Shown one piece after another: positions 9,793 to 17,796 of a stretch of 64,000 nucleotides of DNA. How positions within the stretch are numbered: the first letter of the stretch is position 1; the number at the start of each line of letters is the position of its first letter. The DNA is from JBKQVT01 sp963727245 (lineage in GTDB: Bacteria > Planctomycetota > Planctomycetia > Pirellulales > Thermoguttaceae). The stretch covers positions 62,001 to 126,000 of the forward strand of contig CAVSFO010000018.1 in the NCBI GenBank assembly GCA_963727245.1, written 5' to 3'. The position numbers and the translations under genes were made by a program. The notes under the pieces are model-generated. The model made no database searches, was not told the origin of the DNA, and was given only the letters and a program-made list of their open reading frames with translations.

Positions 9793-10281
9793 TCATCCTT
9801 GATCCTTCATCCTTCTTTTCCCCGGCCCCTGGGCCCTTATTTCCCCCTGCCGCCGCGCTTCGTAGGCGGCCACGGCCACGCTGACCGCCAGATTCAGGCT
9901 GCGGGCGGCCGGGTCCATGGGAATGCGGAGGCAGCGGCCCGGGTTCGCGGCCAGCAAACTCGGCGGCAGTCCCTGCGACTCGCTGCCGAAGACCAACGCA
10001 TCCTCGGCCGTGAAACGGGCCTCGGTATAGCAGACGGCCGCCGTCTTCGAGAAGAACCAGAAGGGCCGCTCGCCCAGCCGGCGGCAGAGCGCCGGCCAGT
10101 CCTCGACCGCCTCCCACTGCAAGTGCTGCCAGTAGTCCAGGCCCGCCCGGCGGAGATGGCGGTCGTCCAAGCGGAACCCCAGCGGCCGGACCAGCCAGAG
10201 CTTGGCCCCCAGGGCCACGCAGGTGCGGCCGATGTTGCCGGCGTTGTCGGGAATTTCCGGCTGATAGAGAACAATATGCAT
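9793..10281 (-). CDS. trmL: tRNA (cytidine(34)-2'-O)-methyltransferase TrmL (SPOUT family)
   Basis: The 162-residue SPOUT methyltransferase begins MHIVLYQPEIPDNAGNIGRT, the classic motif 1 of TrmL, which 2'-O-methylates the wobble base of tRNA-Leu isoacceptors using S-adenosylmethionine. Motif 2 is DALVFGSESQGLPPSLL and motif 3 is IPMDPAARSLNLAVSVAVAA, which together make the trefoil-knot cofactor site. The length matches the family apart from a short Lys/Arg tail. No clear Shine-Dalgarno precedes ATG 10281. It follows bshB1 on the same strand with about 140 bp between, a gap that contains inverted AATCCCT-type repeats. Confidence 0.93.
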   Translation of the reverse strand: MHIVLYQPEIPDNAGNIGRTCVALGAKLWLVRPLGFRLDDRHLRRAGLDYWQHLQWEAVEDWPALCRRLGERPFWFFSKTAAVCYTEARFTAEDALVFGSESQGLPPSLLAANPGRCLRIPMDPAARSLNLAVSVAVAAYEARRQGEIRAQGPGKRRMKDQG

Positions 10282-10289
10282 AGGAAGCC

Positions 10290-10418
10290 AAGGGATTAGG
10301 GATTAGAAATTAGCGGCTGGGACGTGGACAACAAAATGGCTCCGGCTCCTAACCTCCGCGCCGCGGTCACGAGGCATTTTCCCCTTCCTAATCCCCAATC
10401 CCTAATCCCTAATCCCTT
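10290..10418. repeat. Inverted telomere-like heptamer repeats flanking an intergenic spacer
   Basis: AAGGGATTAGGGATTA at 10290-10305 is the exact reverse complement of TAATCCCTAATCCCTT at 10403-10418. The unit is (AATCCCT)n. A third, direct copy lies at 15114-15133 beyond the M32 peptidase gene, so this is a dispersed element. Confidence 0.8.
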
Positions 10419-10422
10419 CTTA

Positions 10423-11115
10423 TTACATCAGCCCCGACATGCTGCTCAGTCCGACCGGCTCGCGGCTGGCAAAGGCTTCGCCGTAGCGGGCGCCGATCGA
10501 CCAGCCCAGCGCGGCCGCCTGGTCGCGCTGGCGGTCGAGAAAGGTGGGCGGCTCCGGCGGGCGGCCCTCGATGAACTGGCTGCGATAGCACTCGATGGCC
10601 GCGAGCTTCCGCTCCCAATAGTCGCTGATGTCCAACACGAAGGCCGGTTGCGGGATCAGCCGCAAGTGGACGCAATAATAATAGAAGATCCGCTGCGGAT
10701 AATGGGGCTGGCCGGGCAGATCGGTCTTGGTCAATTTGGCCCAGAAGCGGGCGGCCTCGACCAGCTCGGTGGCGGCCGTGTGGTCGGGATGGGCGTCGAT
10801 CCAGTAGGGGGCAAAGAGCCAGCGCGGCCGCGTCTGGCGGATTATGCCCGCCAGGCGGGCCCGGGCCTCCAGCGTGGCCTGGAGGCTGCGGTTGGGCAGA
10901 GCGAGGTTTTCCCGCCAGTCGAGGCCGAGGATGGCGGTGGCGGCGGCGGTCTCTTTGATCCGCGTCTCCGGCGAGCCGAAGGGGGTGGGCTCGCCGCCGC
11001 TGAGGTCGAGCACGCCCACCGTGCGGCCTTCGGCCTTGAGTTTCAAGATGGCCCCGGCCATGCCCAGTTCGGCATCGTCGGGATGGGGCGCGACCACGAG
11101 GATATCCAGCAGCAC
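10423..11115 (-). CDS. bshB1: Bacillithiol biosynthesis deacetylase BshB1-like (LmbE/PIG-L family)
   Basis: The 230-residue protein starts at GTG 11115 with AGGAG seven bases upstream. Zinc-binding motifs are PHPDDAELGMAG near residues 10-21 and HPDHTAA near residue 112. These are typical of PIG-L family N-acetylglucosamine deacetylases; together with GGEPTPFGSPETR and LPNRSLQ they point to BshB1, which removes acetate from N-acetylglucosaminyl-malate in bacillithiol synthesis. The bshA and bshC partners are not in the window, so substrate assignment rests on motif similarity. It lies 21 bp after an LRR gene on the same strand. Confidence 0.85.
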   Translation of the reverse strand: MLLDILVVAPHPDDAELGMAGAILKLKAEGRTVGVLDLSGGEPTPFGSPETRIKETAAATAILGLDWRENLALPNRSLQATLEARARLAGIIRQTRPRWLFAPYWIDAHPDHTAATELVEAARFWAKLTKTDLPGQPHYPQRIFYYYCVHLRLIPQPAFVLDISDYWERKLAAIECYRSQFIEGRPPEPPTFLDRQRDQAAALGWSIGARYGEAFASREPVGLSSMSGLM

Positions 11116-11136
11116 GGCAGGTCTCCTGTTGTTAGC

Positions 11137-11952
11137 TCATCGACTTATTTGGCAGTTCGGCAACGCTTTTTGAAGCTCCGCTGCGCCCGCGGCGGTGACG
11201 TTGCTGAAATGGAGCAGCAGCCTTCGGAGTTGGGTCAATCCCTTGAGGTGTTTCAGACCGGCGTCGGTGACGCTGGTGTAGGAGAGATCCAGCTCTTGGA
11301 GTTGGACCAGTCCCCCGAGATGTTTTTGGTCCTCGTCGCCAATGCACGCGCCATATAGATTAAGCTTACGCAGCCCGGTCAGTCCTTCAAGGTGTCGTAG
11401 GCCGATGTCGCGGCCCCAGGAACCAGCATTACTGAGATCCAGCTCCTCGAGGTGGGGCAAGCCTTTAAGGTCTTCCAGGTTGAAGCCTCTGAGAATTGTG
11501 GGGCCGAGTTTCAGCGAGCGGATACTGGTCAATCGCCTAAGGTTTTCCATATTGGCATCGCTGACCATCGTGGAGTTGAGTCTTAGCGAACGAAGGCTGG
11601 TGAACCCCTTGAGATTTTCCAGGTTGGCGTCGCACGGCCCTCCCTCAAAATCGACCTCCGTCACGTTCGCGAAGAGATCATTCCCCAGCAACTCGCGCAA
11701 CCACAGTGGCCCGGGCGGTTCGCTCACGTTGTCGAACGCGTCCCGCTGGTAATCGTAAATTACTCGTCCGCCGTCGTTCAGAATCCTCTCTACCGCCGCT
11801 TTCCGCTCCCGGGCCTGTTTCATTTTCGCCGCGACCCAACTCATGGCGATGCAGGCCAAGGTGACGACGATCATCAGCGACCGCAGGCTGTACTGATACC
11901 AACGGAGCTTCATTTTCGGCGCTGCGGATGGCGGGATAATGTCGGTCGGCAT
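11137..11952 (-). CDS. Membrane-anchored leucine-rich repeat protein, second of a tandem pair
   Basis: The 271-residue protein has a short cytoplasmic head (PKMKLRWYQYSLRSLM), one membrane segment (residues 25-43) and a basic coiled stretch, then about six leucine-rich repeats of roughly 24 residues (LENLKGFTSLRSLRLNST, LKGLPHLEELDLSN, LHHLEGLTGLRKLNLYG-type). The repeat style with D-A-G-L-K-H-L is the one seen in planctomycete LRR proteins. It starts 4 bp after the stop of an obvious paralogue, so the two form an operon from a tandem duplication. LRRs normally bind proteins; the partner is unknown. A GGGGG string precedes the start. Confidence 0.85.
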   Translation of the reverse strand: MPTDIIPPSAAPKMKLRWYQYSLRSLMIVVTLACIAMSWVAAKMKQARERKAAVERILNDGGRVIYDYQRDAFDNVSEPPGPLWLRELLGNDLFANVTEVDFEGGPCDANLENLKGFTSLRSLRLNSTMVSDANMENLRRLTSIRSLKLGPTILRGFNLEDLKGLPHLEELDLSNAGSWGRDIGLRHLEGLTGLRKLNLYGACIGDEDQKHLGGLVQLQELDLSYTSVTDAGLKHLKGLTQLRRLLLHFSNVTAAGAAELQKALPNCQISR

Positions 11953-11955
11953 GGG

Positions 11956-12951
11956 TCAGAACACCCCCTGTCCTTCCGCATCGGTCGGAAATTCTGGCGT
12001 CGGAGACGCCTTTTGAAGCCCCGTTACGCCCGCATTGCTGGCCTCGGTGCCGCTCAGATCGACCTCTCGAAGTCGGGGCAAGCCTCGGACGTGTTTCAGC
12101 CCGGCGTCGCTCAAGTTGTTGTAGGAGAGGTCCAACTTCTCGAGCTGGGCCAAGCCCCTTAGCGCTTCCAGCCCGGCGTCGGTGACCCTGGTTCTGCACA
12201 GGTTAAGCTCTCGAAGCTGGGTCAATCCCCGCAGGTGTTGCAGCCCGGCGTCGGTGAGCCTCGTCTCATGGAGGTTCAACCAGCGGAGTTGGGTTAAGCC
12301 CTGGAGGTGTTCCAGCCCGGCGCCGCGAACGTCGGTGGTGCTAAGATTCAGGTCTTGGAGCCGGCTCAATCCGCGCAGGTGTTGCAGGCCGGCGTCGCTG
12401 ATCTTGGTGCAGGAGAGATTCAGCTCTTGGAGGCGGGTCAAGCCTGCGACGTTTACCAGCCCGGCGTCGCTGATCTTGGTGCAGGAGAGATTCAACTGTT
12501 GGAGGCGGGTCAAGCCTGCGACGTTTACCAGCCCGGCGTCGCTGACCTTGGTGAGGCAGAGGTTCAGCGACCGGAGCTTGGTCAGTGCCTTGAGGTTCTC
12601 CAGGCCGGCGTCGCCCACTGCCGGTTGTTGCAATGCCGCGTTAAAGTTAAAATCGACCATCGTCACGTTCCGGAAGGTATCATCCCCCAAGAGCTTCCGC
12701 AGCCACGCCGGCCCGGGCGGCTCGCTGGTGGCGCCGGCCGAATCCTGCTCATAATCGTAGGTTACCTGTCCGCCGAGTTTCTCGATTTCCTCCACGGCCG
12801 CCTTCTGTTGCTGGCCCTGCTTGATTTTCGTCGCGACCCAACTCATCGCCAGGCAGCTCAGAAGCATGAGCAGCATCAGCGACCGCAGGCTGTACTGATA
12901 CCAGCGGAGCTTCATTTTCGGCGCTACGGTCGGGACGAATTCGGTTGGCAT
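11956..12951 (-). CDS. Membrane-anchored leucine-rich repeat protein, first of a tandem pair
   Basis: I choose ATG 12951 (MPTEFVPTVAPKMKLRWYQY) because the paralogue next door starts with the same MPTD/E-x-x-P-x-x-A-P-K-M pattern. A membrane segment spans residues 27-45. About nine LRR units then follow, with a very regular consensus DAGLVNVAGLTRLQELNLSC; two neighbouring units (around 12440-12560) are almost identical in DNA, a recent internal duplication. The tail is short and acidic. The pair is followed by bshB1 and trmL on the same strand, but nothing in the sequence connects LRR function with those enzymes. Confidence 0.87.
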   Translation of the reverse strand: MPTEFVPTVAPKMKLRWYQYSLRSLMLLMLLSCLAMSWVATKIKQGQQQKAAVEEIEKLGGQVTYDYEQDSAGATSEPPGPAWLRKLLGDDTFRNVTMVDFNFNAALQQPAVGDAGLENLKALTKLRSLNLCLTKVSDAGLVNVAGLTRLQQLNLSCTKISDAGLVNVAGLTRLQELNLSCTKISDAGLQHLRGLSRLQDLNLSTTDVRGAGLEHLQGLTQLRWLNLHETRLTDAGLQHLRGLTQLRELNLCRTRVTDAGLEALRGLAQLEKLDLSYNNLSDAGLKHVRGLPRLREVDLSGTEASNAGVTGLQKASPTPEFPTDAEGQGVF

Positions 12952-13271
12952 GGGTGGGTTCCCAAACTTAGGGCCGACGAATCTATAACTGTCCTGTTGC
13001 CAAAGTATTCCGCACACGCCGTGTGCGGAAAGACGGCACACGGCGTGTGCCGCCTACTCGCCCGCTTACAGTCATTCTCGCCGCCCGGACCCACCCGTTG
13101 CAACGGGTGGGCTTGGGTGGCGGGCATAAAGCCTCCAGAAAGTTCACCGGCGCCTCCATTGTACCCACTGGTCAGGAGTCCGCACCCCCACAAATTGGGC
13201 TGGACGCGGCCGGACCGGCCTGGGAGAATCCCGCCCCGGCTCTATCCACACCCGGTCCAGGTGGTATGATG
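12952..13271. repeat. Intergenic region with three perfect or near-perfect palindromes
   Basis: Between divergent genes lie CCGCACAC-GCC-GTGTGCGG (13010-13028), CGGCACAC-GGC-GTGTGCCG (13034-13052) and an uninterrupted 22-bp palindrome made of CCCACCCGTTG and its complement (13090-13111). The first two share the CACACGGCGTGTG core that also appears three times inside the A2M gene near 52.9 kb. They could be dispersed repeats or operators; no promoter is obvious. Confidence 0.75.
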
Positions 13272-13514
13272 ATGCAAGCCATTTTCGCTTCCAGCACGCG
13301 TCGCGGGCGGCGTTGGCGATGGGCTGCGGCGGCGGCGATCCTGCTCTGCCTGGGATTGGCCGGCTGCGCCACCCCCGACTCCTCGGCCGGCAAGCCCGCG
13401 GACAATGCCCTGGGCGATCAGTGCCGCAAATATCGCGCACCCGACGGCGACACGCCTTCCGCCGCCCTCAGCCCTCAGGCGCGGCAAATCGAGAAGGACT
13501 TTGGTGTTCAGTGA
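13272..13514 (+). CDS. Small lipoprotein
   Basis: Three ATG codons run in a row (13266, 13269, 13272); AGGTGG at 13259-13264 fits the last one best. The 80-residue product has a twin-Arg-rich head (TRRGRRWRW), a hydrophobic stretch AAAAAILLCLGLAGC with lipobox LAGC, and a short polar mature part ending SPQARQIEKDFGVQ. The stop overlaps the GTG start of the M32 peptidase (GTGA), so the two are translationally coupled. Function unknown. Confidence 0.65.
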   Translation: MQAIFASSTRRGRRWRWAAAAAILLCLGLAGCATPDSSAGKPADNALGDQCRKYRAPDGDTPSAALSPQARQIEKDFGVQ

Positions 13515-15045
13515 CAACCACGCCTGCAAGCGTAGAAGACCTCTATCAACGAGTTTGCCAATACACCCGCCAGACGGCCATCTGGACCGCGGTCGAGGCG
13601 GCCTTGGGCTGGGATGAGCGGACGCAGTTGCCGCCGGCCGCCGGCGACTATCGGGCCGAGCAACTGACGGCCATCTCCGGCCTGCTGCACCGCCGCTGGA
13701 CCGATCCGCAGTTCGTCGCCGACTTGAATCAATTGGCCGAGAGCCCGCTGGCCCGTGGCGGCGCCACCGACGCGGCCGTGACGATCCGCCGCTTGAAGCG
13801 GCGCGTCGACCGCAAGGTGAAATTGCCGCAGCGGCTGGTGGAAGAGTTCGCGCGGACCGCCGTGCTGGGCCAGCAGGCCTGGCAGCAGGCCCGCAAGAAC
13901 GACGATTTCCCCTCCTTCCGGCCGCTGCTGGAGAAGATGGTCTCGCTGAAGCGCGAGGAGGCGCAGGCGATCGGCTATGGGCAATGTCCCTACGACGCGC
14001 TTTTGGACGACTATGAGCCCGAGGAGCGGACGGCCAACGTGAGCCAAGGTGTTGGCGGGGCTGCGCGAGCAGTTGGTGCCGCTGGTGGCGGCCATCGCCG
14101 GGAGCCCGCGGCGACCGGACTTGTCGATCGTGTCCGGCTCGTTTCCCACGGCCGCGCAAGAGGCGTTCGGCCGGGCGGCGGGCAGCGCCATCGGTTTCGA
14201 TTTCGACCGCGGGCGGCTGGACGTGACGGCCCACCCGTTCTGCACCACCCTGGGCCCGCACAACTGTCGCATCACCACGCATTTCGACGAGCATTTCTTC
14301 AACGCCGCCTTCTTCAGCATCCTGCACGAGGCCGGGCACGGACTCTACGAGCAGGGCCTGCCGGCCGAGCACTACGGCCTGCCGCTGGGCGAGGCGGTGT
14401 CGCTGGGCATCCACGAGTCGCAGTCGCGGATGTGGGAGAACATGGTCGGCCGCAGCCATGCCTTCTGGGAGCATTTCTTCCCCGAGGCGCAGCGGCGTTT
14501 CCCCGCCGCCCTGGGCGGCGTGGCGCTGGACGCATTCTATTTCGCGCTGAACGAGGTGCGGCCGTCGCTGGTGCGGATCGAGGCCGACGAGGCCACCTAC
14601 AATCTGCACATCCTGGTGCGTTTCGAATTGGAACAGGCCCTCCTGGACGCCCAGTTGGCCCCGGCCGACCTGCCCGGGGCGTGGAATGAAAAGTATCGCA
14701 AGTACCTGGGCATTCAGCCGCCCAACGACGCCCAGGGCGTGCTCCAGGAACGTCCATTGGAGCGCCGGCCTGGTCGGCTATTTTCCCACCTACACGCTGG
14801 GCAACCTCTACGCGGCCCAGTTCTTCGCCCAGGCCGATGCCGAACTCGGCGGTCTGTCGGAGCAGTTCGCCCGGGGCGAGTTCCAGCCCTTGCGGCACTG
14901 GCTGGCGGAAAAAATCCACTGCCACGGGCAGCGCTACACGGCGGCCGAACTGGTCCAGCGCGTCACCGGCCGGCCGCTTGAGCCCGAGCCGCTCATGCGT
15001 CACCTTTGGACCAAATTCGGCGCGCTTTACGGAGTGACGGCGTAG
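13511..15045 (+). CDS. M32 family metallocarboxypeptidase, two frameshifts
   Basis: The gene starts at GTG 13511, overlapping the lipoprotein stop. Across three frames it encodes a complete Taq-type carboxypeptidase of about 511 residues, a zinc enzyme that trims amino acids from peptide C-termini in the cytoplasm. The HEAGH zinc motif is at 14325-14339, followed by LGIHESQSRMWENMVGR, both typical of M32. The early part (LGWDERTQLPPAAGDYRAEQ) and late part (HWSAGLVGYFPTYTLGNLYA) are also canonical. The frame changes by one extra base near 14045 (between TANVS and KVLAGLREQLV) and again near 14749 (between GVLQ and VHWSAG). Nothing is missing otherwise, so I suspect sequencing indels. Confidence 0.9.
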
Positions 15046-15266
15046 CGGGGCGGGCGGCCGCAGCGTGCGAAACCGCAAGCGACTCCCATCGCCAACCGGC
15101 TCTTGCCCTCCGCTCCCTAATCCCTAATCCCTTCTCGACCCCCCAATGGTGTATCGGAAAGCCGCTGCGGCTTGCCCGGGATGGTCATTTTTCCGGCTGG
15201 ACGGTAGTTTTGGCCGCGTTTGCGGGTTAGACTAATTAGGATACCCATCGGACCAGAGAACAAGTC

Positions 15267-17234
15267 ATGCCGTTTACATCGAATTGCCCCCGTTGTCAGA
15301 AACAGGTTACGGTCCCCGACGGCGTTGGCGCGGCGTCGCTGGTGCGATGTCCGCTTTGCGAGGCGGAGTTCGACCTGAGCGAGGCGTTGGCATTGGCGCC
15401 GCCGTCGCTCGTCGTCGTCACCGCCAAGACCGACGACGGCCAGCCCATCCTGCCGGCGGCTGAGCCGGCCAAATTCGCCCTGACCGGCGAGGAAGCCCTG
15501 ACCGGCGAGCAAGGAATCCTGGCCGGCGAGCCAGCGGCCCCGGCCGAAGCGGAACCCGCCAAGGTCGCGGATGACGAACAGTGGGCAATCGCCTGGGAGC
15601 CCGGCGGAGAGGAAGCCACGGCCGAGCACGCCGAGCACGTCGAAGGGGAGAGCGATGCGGCGGTCTTCGGCGCCATTACCGGCAGGCATCCGCTCGGGGC
15701 GGAGGGCGAGGACGCGGGCTTGGCCCCCCTGCCGCCCGCCGGGGTGGGGGTGGAATTGCCGCCGCTGCCCAAGAGGAGACGCCGCCGCCGAGAGCCCAAC
15801 CCGGTTCGGGTGTTCCTGGGCTGTGCCCTCATGGGTGTGATGGCCATGGCGGTGGCCTATTGGGGCGCGAACAAGTTCGGCGGCCCGAAATATGACGAGT
15901 TGAAGATCCGGCTGCCCTTCGTGCCGCACACCTCCGCCTATCGGTGTTGGTGGACGCCTTGGAAGGCCGCTCCGGCGCCGGCGAAAACGCAGGCTGCCGT
16001 CACGCCGCCGAAGGCCGATACCTCGGTGAAGCCCAAGGCCCCCGCCAACGAATACCCCGACATCGACGTGACGCCGCTGGAAAAGCCCAAGCAATCGCCG
16101 CCGAACACGGAACCGCCGAAGACGACGACGCCGAAGACAGAGCCCCCGAAGACAGAGCCCCCGAAGACGGAGCCCCCGAAGACGGAGCCCCCGAAGACGG
16201 AGCCGTCAAAGGCCGAGACCAAGCAGACGGAAACAAAGCCTGCGAAGGGCACAGCCCCCGAGCCGCCGAGCCACGAGGAACCGAAGGCCGGCACCCCGGA
16301 TGAATCGAGCGCGGGTTTCCCGCCCGAGACCACCCCGCCGGACCTCCCGAAGGTCGGACCGGGGACGGCGCCGGAGCTGGTTCCCACGCCGGTGAGCCCG
16401 CAGCCGCCGGGGAAAGCCGGACCAGAGTCCCCGGCGAAGCCGGAGAAACCCAAGCCGGAGTCTCCTGCGAAGCCGGAGAAACCGGAGAAAGCTGAGACAC
16501 CGCCTCCTGAAACGCCCGAGCCCACGCCGCCGGCGCCCGCTGGAACGCCTCCTGTAACGCACGAGCCGTCGCGGCCGGCGACTGCTGGGCCGCCTCCTGC
16601 CACGCCCGAACCCGCGCCGCCGGCGCCCGCTGGGCCGCCCCCTGCCACGCCCGCCAAGCCAACGACCAAGGCCAGCGCGACGGTTGAGACGCCAGCGGCG
16701 ATTCCTGTCGGGCCGCGGCAGGCGCCCTCTTACGAGCCGGCCGAGTTGGCCAAGGCACTGAAGGACGCCCAGAGCAATCCACCCACCGACATCACGCCGG
16801 CGGCCTATGAGAACCTCCGCCGCCTGGCCGAGGTGCTCACGTTCGTGAAGCGCCCGGCCGCCGGGCTGCCGGCGGATCAACAGCGGGCGATCGACGATTT
16901 GCTGCGGAAGATCGCCGCGCAGCCGGTGCACACCGACAAGATCGCGCAGTCCGCCGCCGCGCTTCTGGCCCGGCCGGATGCCCAAGGCGGCATCGTCCTG
17001 AGCGGCGCCGTCACCTTCGTCGGCGTCCAGGACAAGCTATACGGCGCCGCCGTGCGGATGGCCGGGCAGGCCAAGCCGGTGGGCGTCTTGAGCGGCCAAT
17101 CGCTGGCGGTCGGCAAGGACGACAAGGTCCTGGTTTTGGGCAGCATCCTTCGCGACCCGGGCAAGAACTTGGCGGGCTACAAGGGGACGCAGCCGGTGGT
17201 GGTTTGGGCGACTTTGGCCATCAAGCTGCCGTAG
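15267..17234 (+). CDS. Zinc-ribbon, single-pass membrane protein with Pro/Lys/Thr-rich region
   Basis: The 655-residue protein opens with a zinc ribbon (CPRCQKQVTVPDG, CPLCEAEFDLSEA; four cysteines at residues 8-31), like the ribbon heads of many planctomycete membrane proteins. An acidic Ala/Glu/Pro-rich stretch leads to basic KRRRRRREPNPVR and one membrane segment (residues 184-201, VFLGCALMGVMAMAVAYWG). The middle (about 250-480) is low complexity, with exact TEPPK pentapeptide repeats coded by 15-bp DNA repeats at about 16130-16210. The C-terminal 160 residues look globular (LAKALKDAQSNPPTDITPAA to VLVLGSILRDPGKNLAGYKG) and may be a small beta domain. Function unknown; a regulatory or scaffold role is a guess. 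Confidence 0.75.
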   Translation: MPFTSNCPRCQKQVTVPDGVGAASLVRCPLCEAEFDLSEALALAPPSLVVVTAKTDDGQPILPAAEPAKFALTGEEALTGEQGILAGEPAAPAEAEPAKVADDEQWAIAWEPGGEEATAEHAEHVEGESDAAVFGAITGRHPLGAEGEDAGLAPLPPAGVGVELPPLPKRRRRRREPNPVRVFLGCALMGVMAMAVAYWGANKFGGPKYDELKIRLPFVPHTSAYRCWWTPWKAAPAPAKTQAAVTPPKADTSVKPKAPANEYPDIDVTPLEKPKQSPPNTEPPKTTTPKTEPPKTEPPKTEPPKTEPPKTEPSKAETKQTETKPAKGTAPEPPSHEEPKAGTPDESSAGFPPETTPPDLPKVGPGTAPELVPTPVSPQPPGKAGPESPAKPEKPKPESPAKPEKPEKAETPPPETPEPTPPAPAGTPPVTHEPSRPATAGPPPATPEPAPPAPAGPPPATPAKPTTKASATVETPAAIPVGPRQAPSYEPAELAKALKDAQSNPPTDITPAAYENLRRLAEVLTFVKRPAAGLPADQQRAIDDLLRKIAAQPVHTDKIAQSAAALLARPDAQGGIVLSGAVTFVGVQDKLYGAAVRMAGQAKPVGVLSGQSLAVGKDDKVLVLGSILRDPGKNLAGYKGTQPVVVWATLAIKLP

Positions 17235-17243
17235 CGTCCTGAG

Positions 17244-17422
17244 CCGGTGGCGTCAGCCACCGGATATCCATCGCCTGCCATTGGCGTGGGGAAAAAACCG
17301 TCCCGAGCCGGTGGCGTCAGCCACCGGATAACCCTCACCCCCGGGGCCGTGCGGAACACGCGCACGATCCGTTGCGAGAGCGGTCCCTGGCTGCCTCACC
17401 CCCGGGGCCGTGCGGAACACGC
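17244..17422. repeat. Two palindromes plus a 29-bp direct repeat upstream of feo
   Basis: CCGGTGGC-GTCA-GCCACCGG occurs at 17244-17263 and again at 17308-17327. A separate 29-bp direct repeat starting CCTCACCCCCGGGGCCGTGC lies at 17333-17361 and 17394-17422. These look like dispersed intergenic elements and not operator sites for feo. Confidence 0.85.
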
Positions 17423-17458
17423 CCTTGATCTCGCGGTGGATTTCTGCTACATTTGATC

Positions 17459-17475
17459 TTGAGACTGATTCTCAA
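17459..17475. promoter_or_regulatory. Fur-box-like palindrome upstream of feoA
   Basis: TTGAGACTGATTCTCAA is a near-palindrome of the type bound by the ferric uptake regulator (TTGAGA...TCTCAA arms around ATTC-like spacing). It lies about 100 bases before the recognisable FeoA coding part and is followed by a feo operon, which is the expected place. Confidence 0.65.
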
Positions 17476-17580
17476 TTCAAATGATCCCGGTAGATCCGAT
17501 AGTGAACATACCACCCATTCCTACGTCGGAGCCCGCCCTCCCCGGCGCCCCCGCCGATTGTCCCCGTCCCCATCCACCTC

Positions 17581-17793
17581 TTGGAACCGGGGCAGGCCGC
17601 CCGCATCAGCCGCATCGTCGGGCGGCCCGATCACGTCCACCGGCTGCACGAATTCGGACTCTGCAACGGCGTCCGCATCGAAATGTTTCGCCCCGGAAAC
17701 CCCTGCATCATCCGCGTGGCCGGCAACAAGATCTGTCTGCGGGCCGACGAATTGCTCAATATCTTCGTGGTCCCCGCCCCCACGCCGGATTGA
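17581..17793 (+). CDS. feoA: FeoA-like SH3-domain protein of ferrous iron transport
   Basis: About 70 residues from TTG 17581 (LEPGQAARISRIVGRPDHVH) through LHEFGLCNGVRIEMFRPGNP to VAGNKICLRADELLNIFVV match the small FeoA fold, a partner of FeoB at the inner membrane. In-frame codons upstream add VPVPIHL, which also fits FeoA, but no normal start exists in that frame. ATG 17481, right after the Fur-like box, opens a different frame whose product (MIPVDPIVNIPPIPTSEPAL) would join FeoA if one base were removed near the CGCCCCCGCC string at about 17545. The true start is therefore uncertain. The stop lies 3 bp before feoB. Confidence 0.82.
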   Translation: MEPGQAARISRIVGRPDHVHRLHEFGLCNGVRIEMFRPGNPCIIRVAGNKICLRADELLNIFVVPAPTPD

Positions 17794-17796
17794 TGA

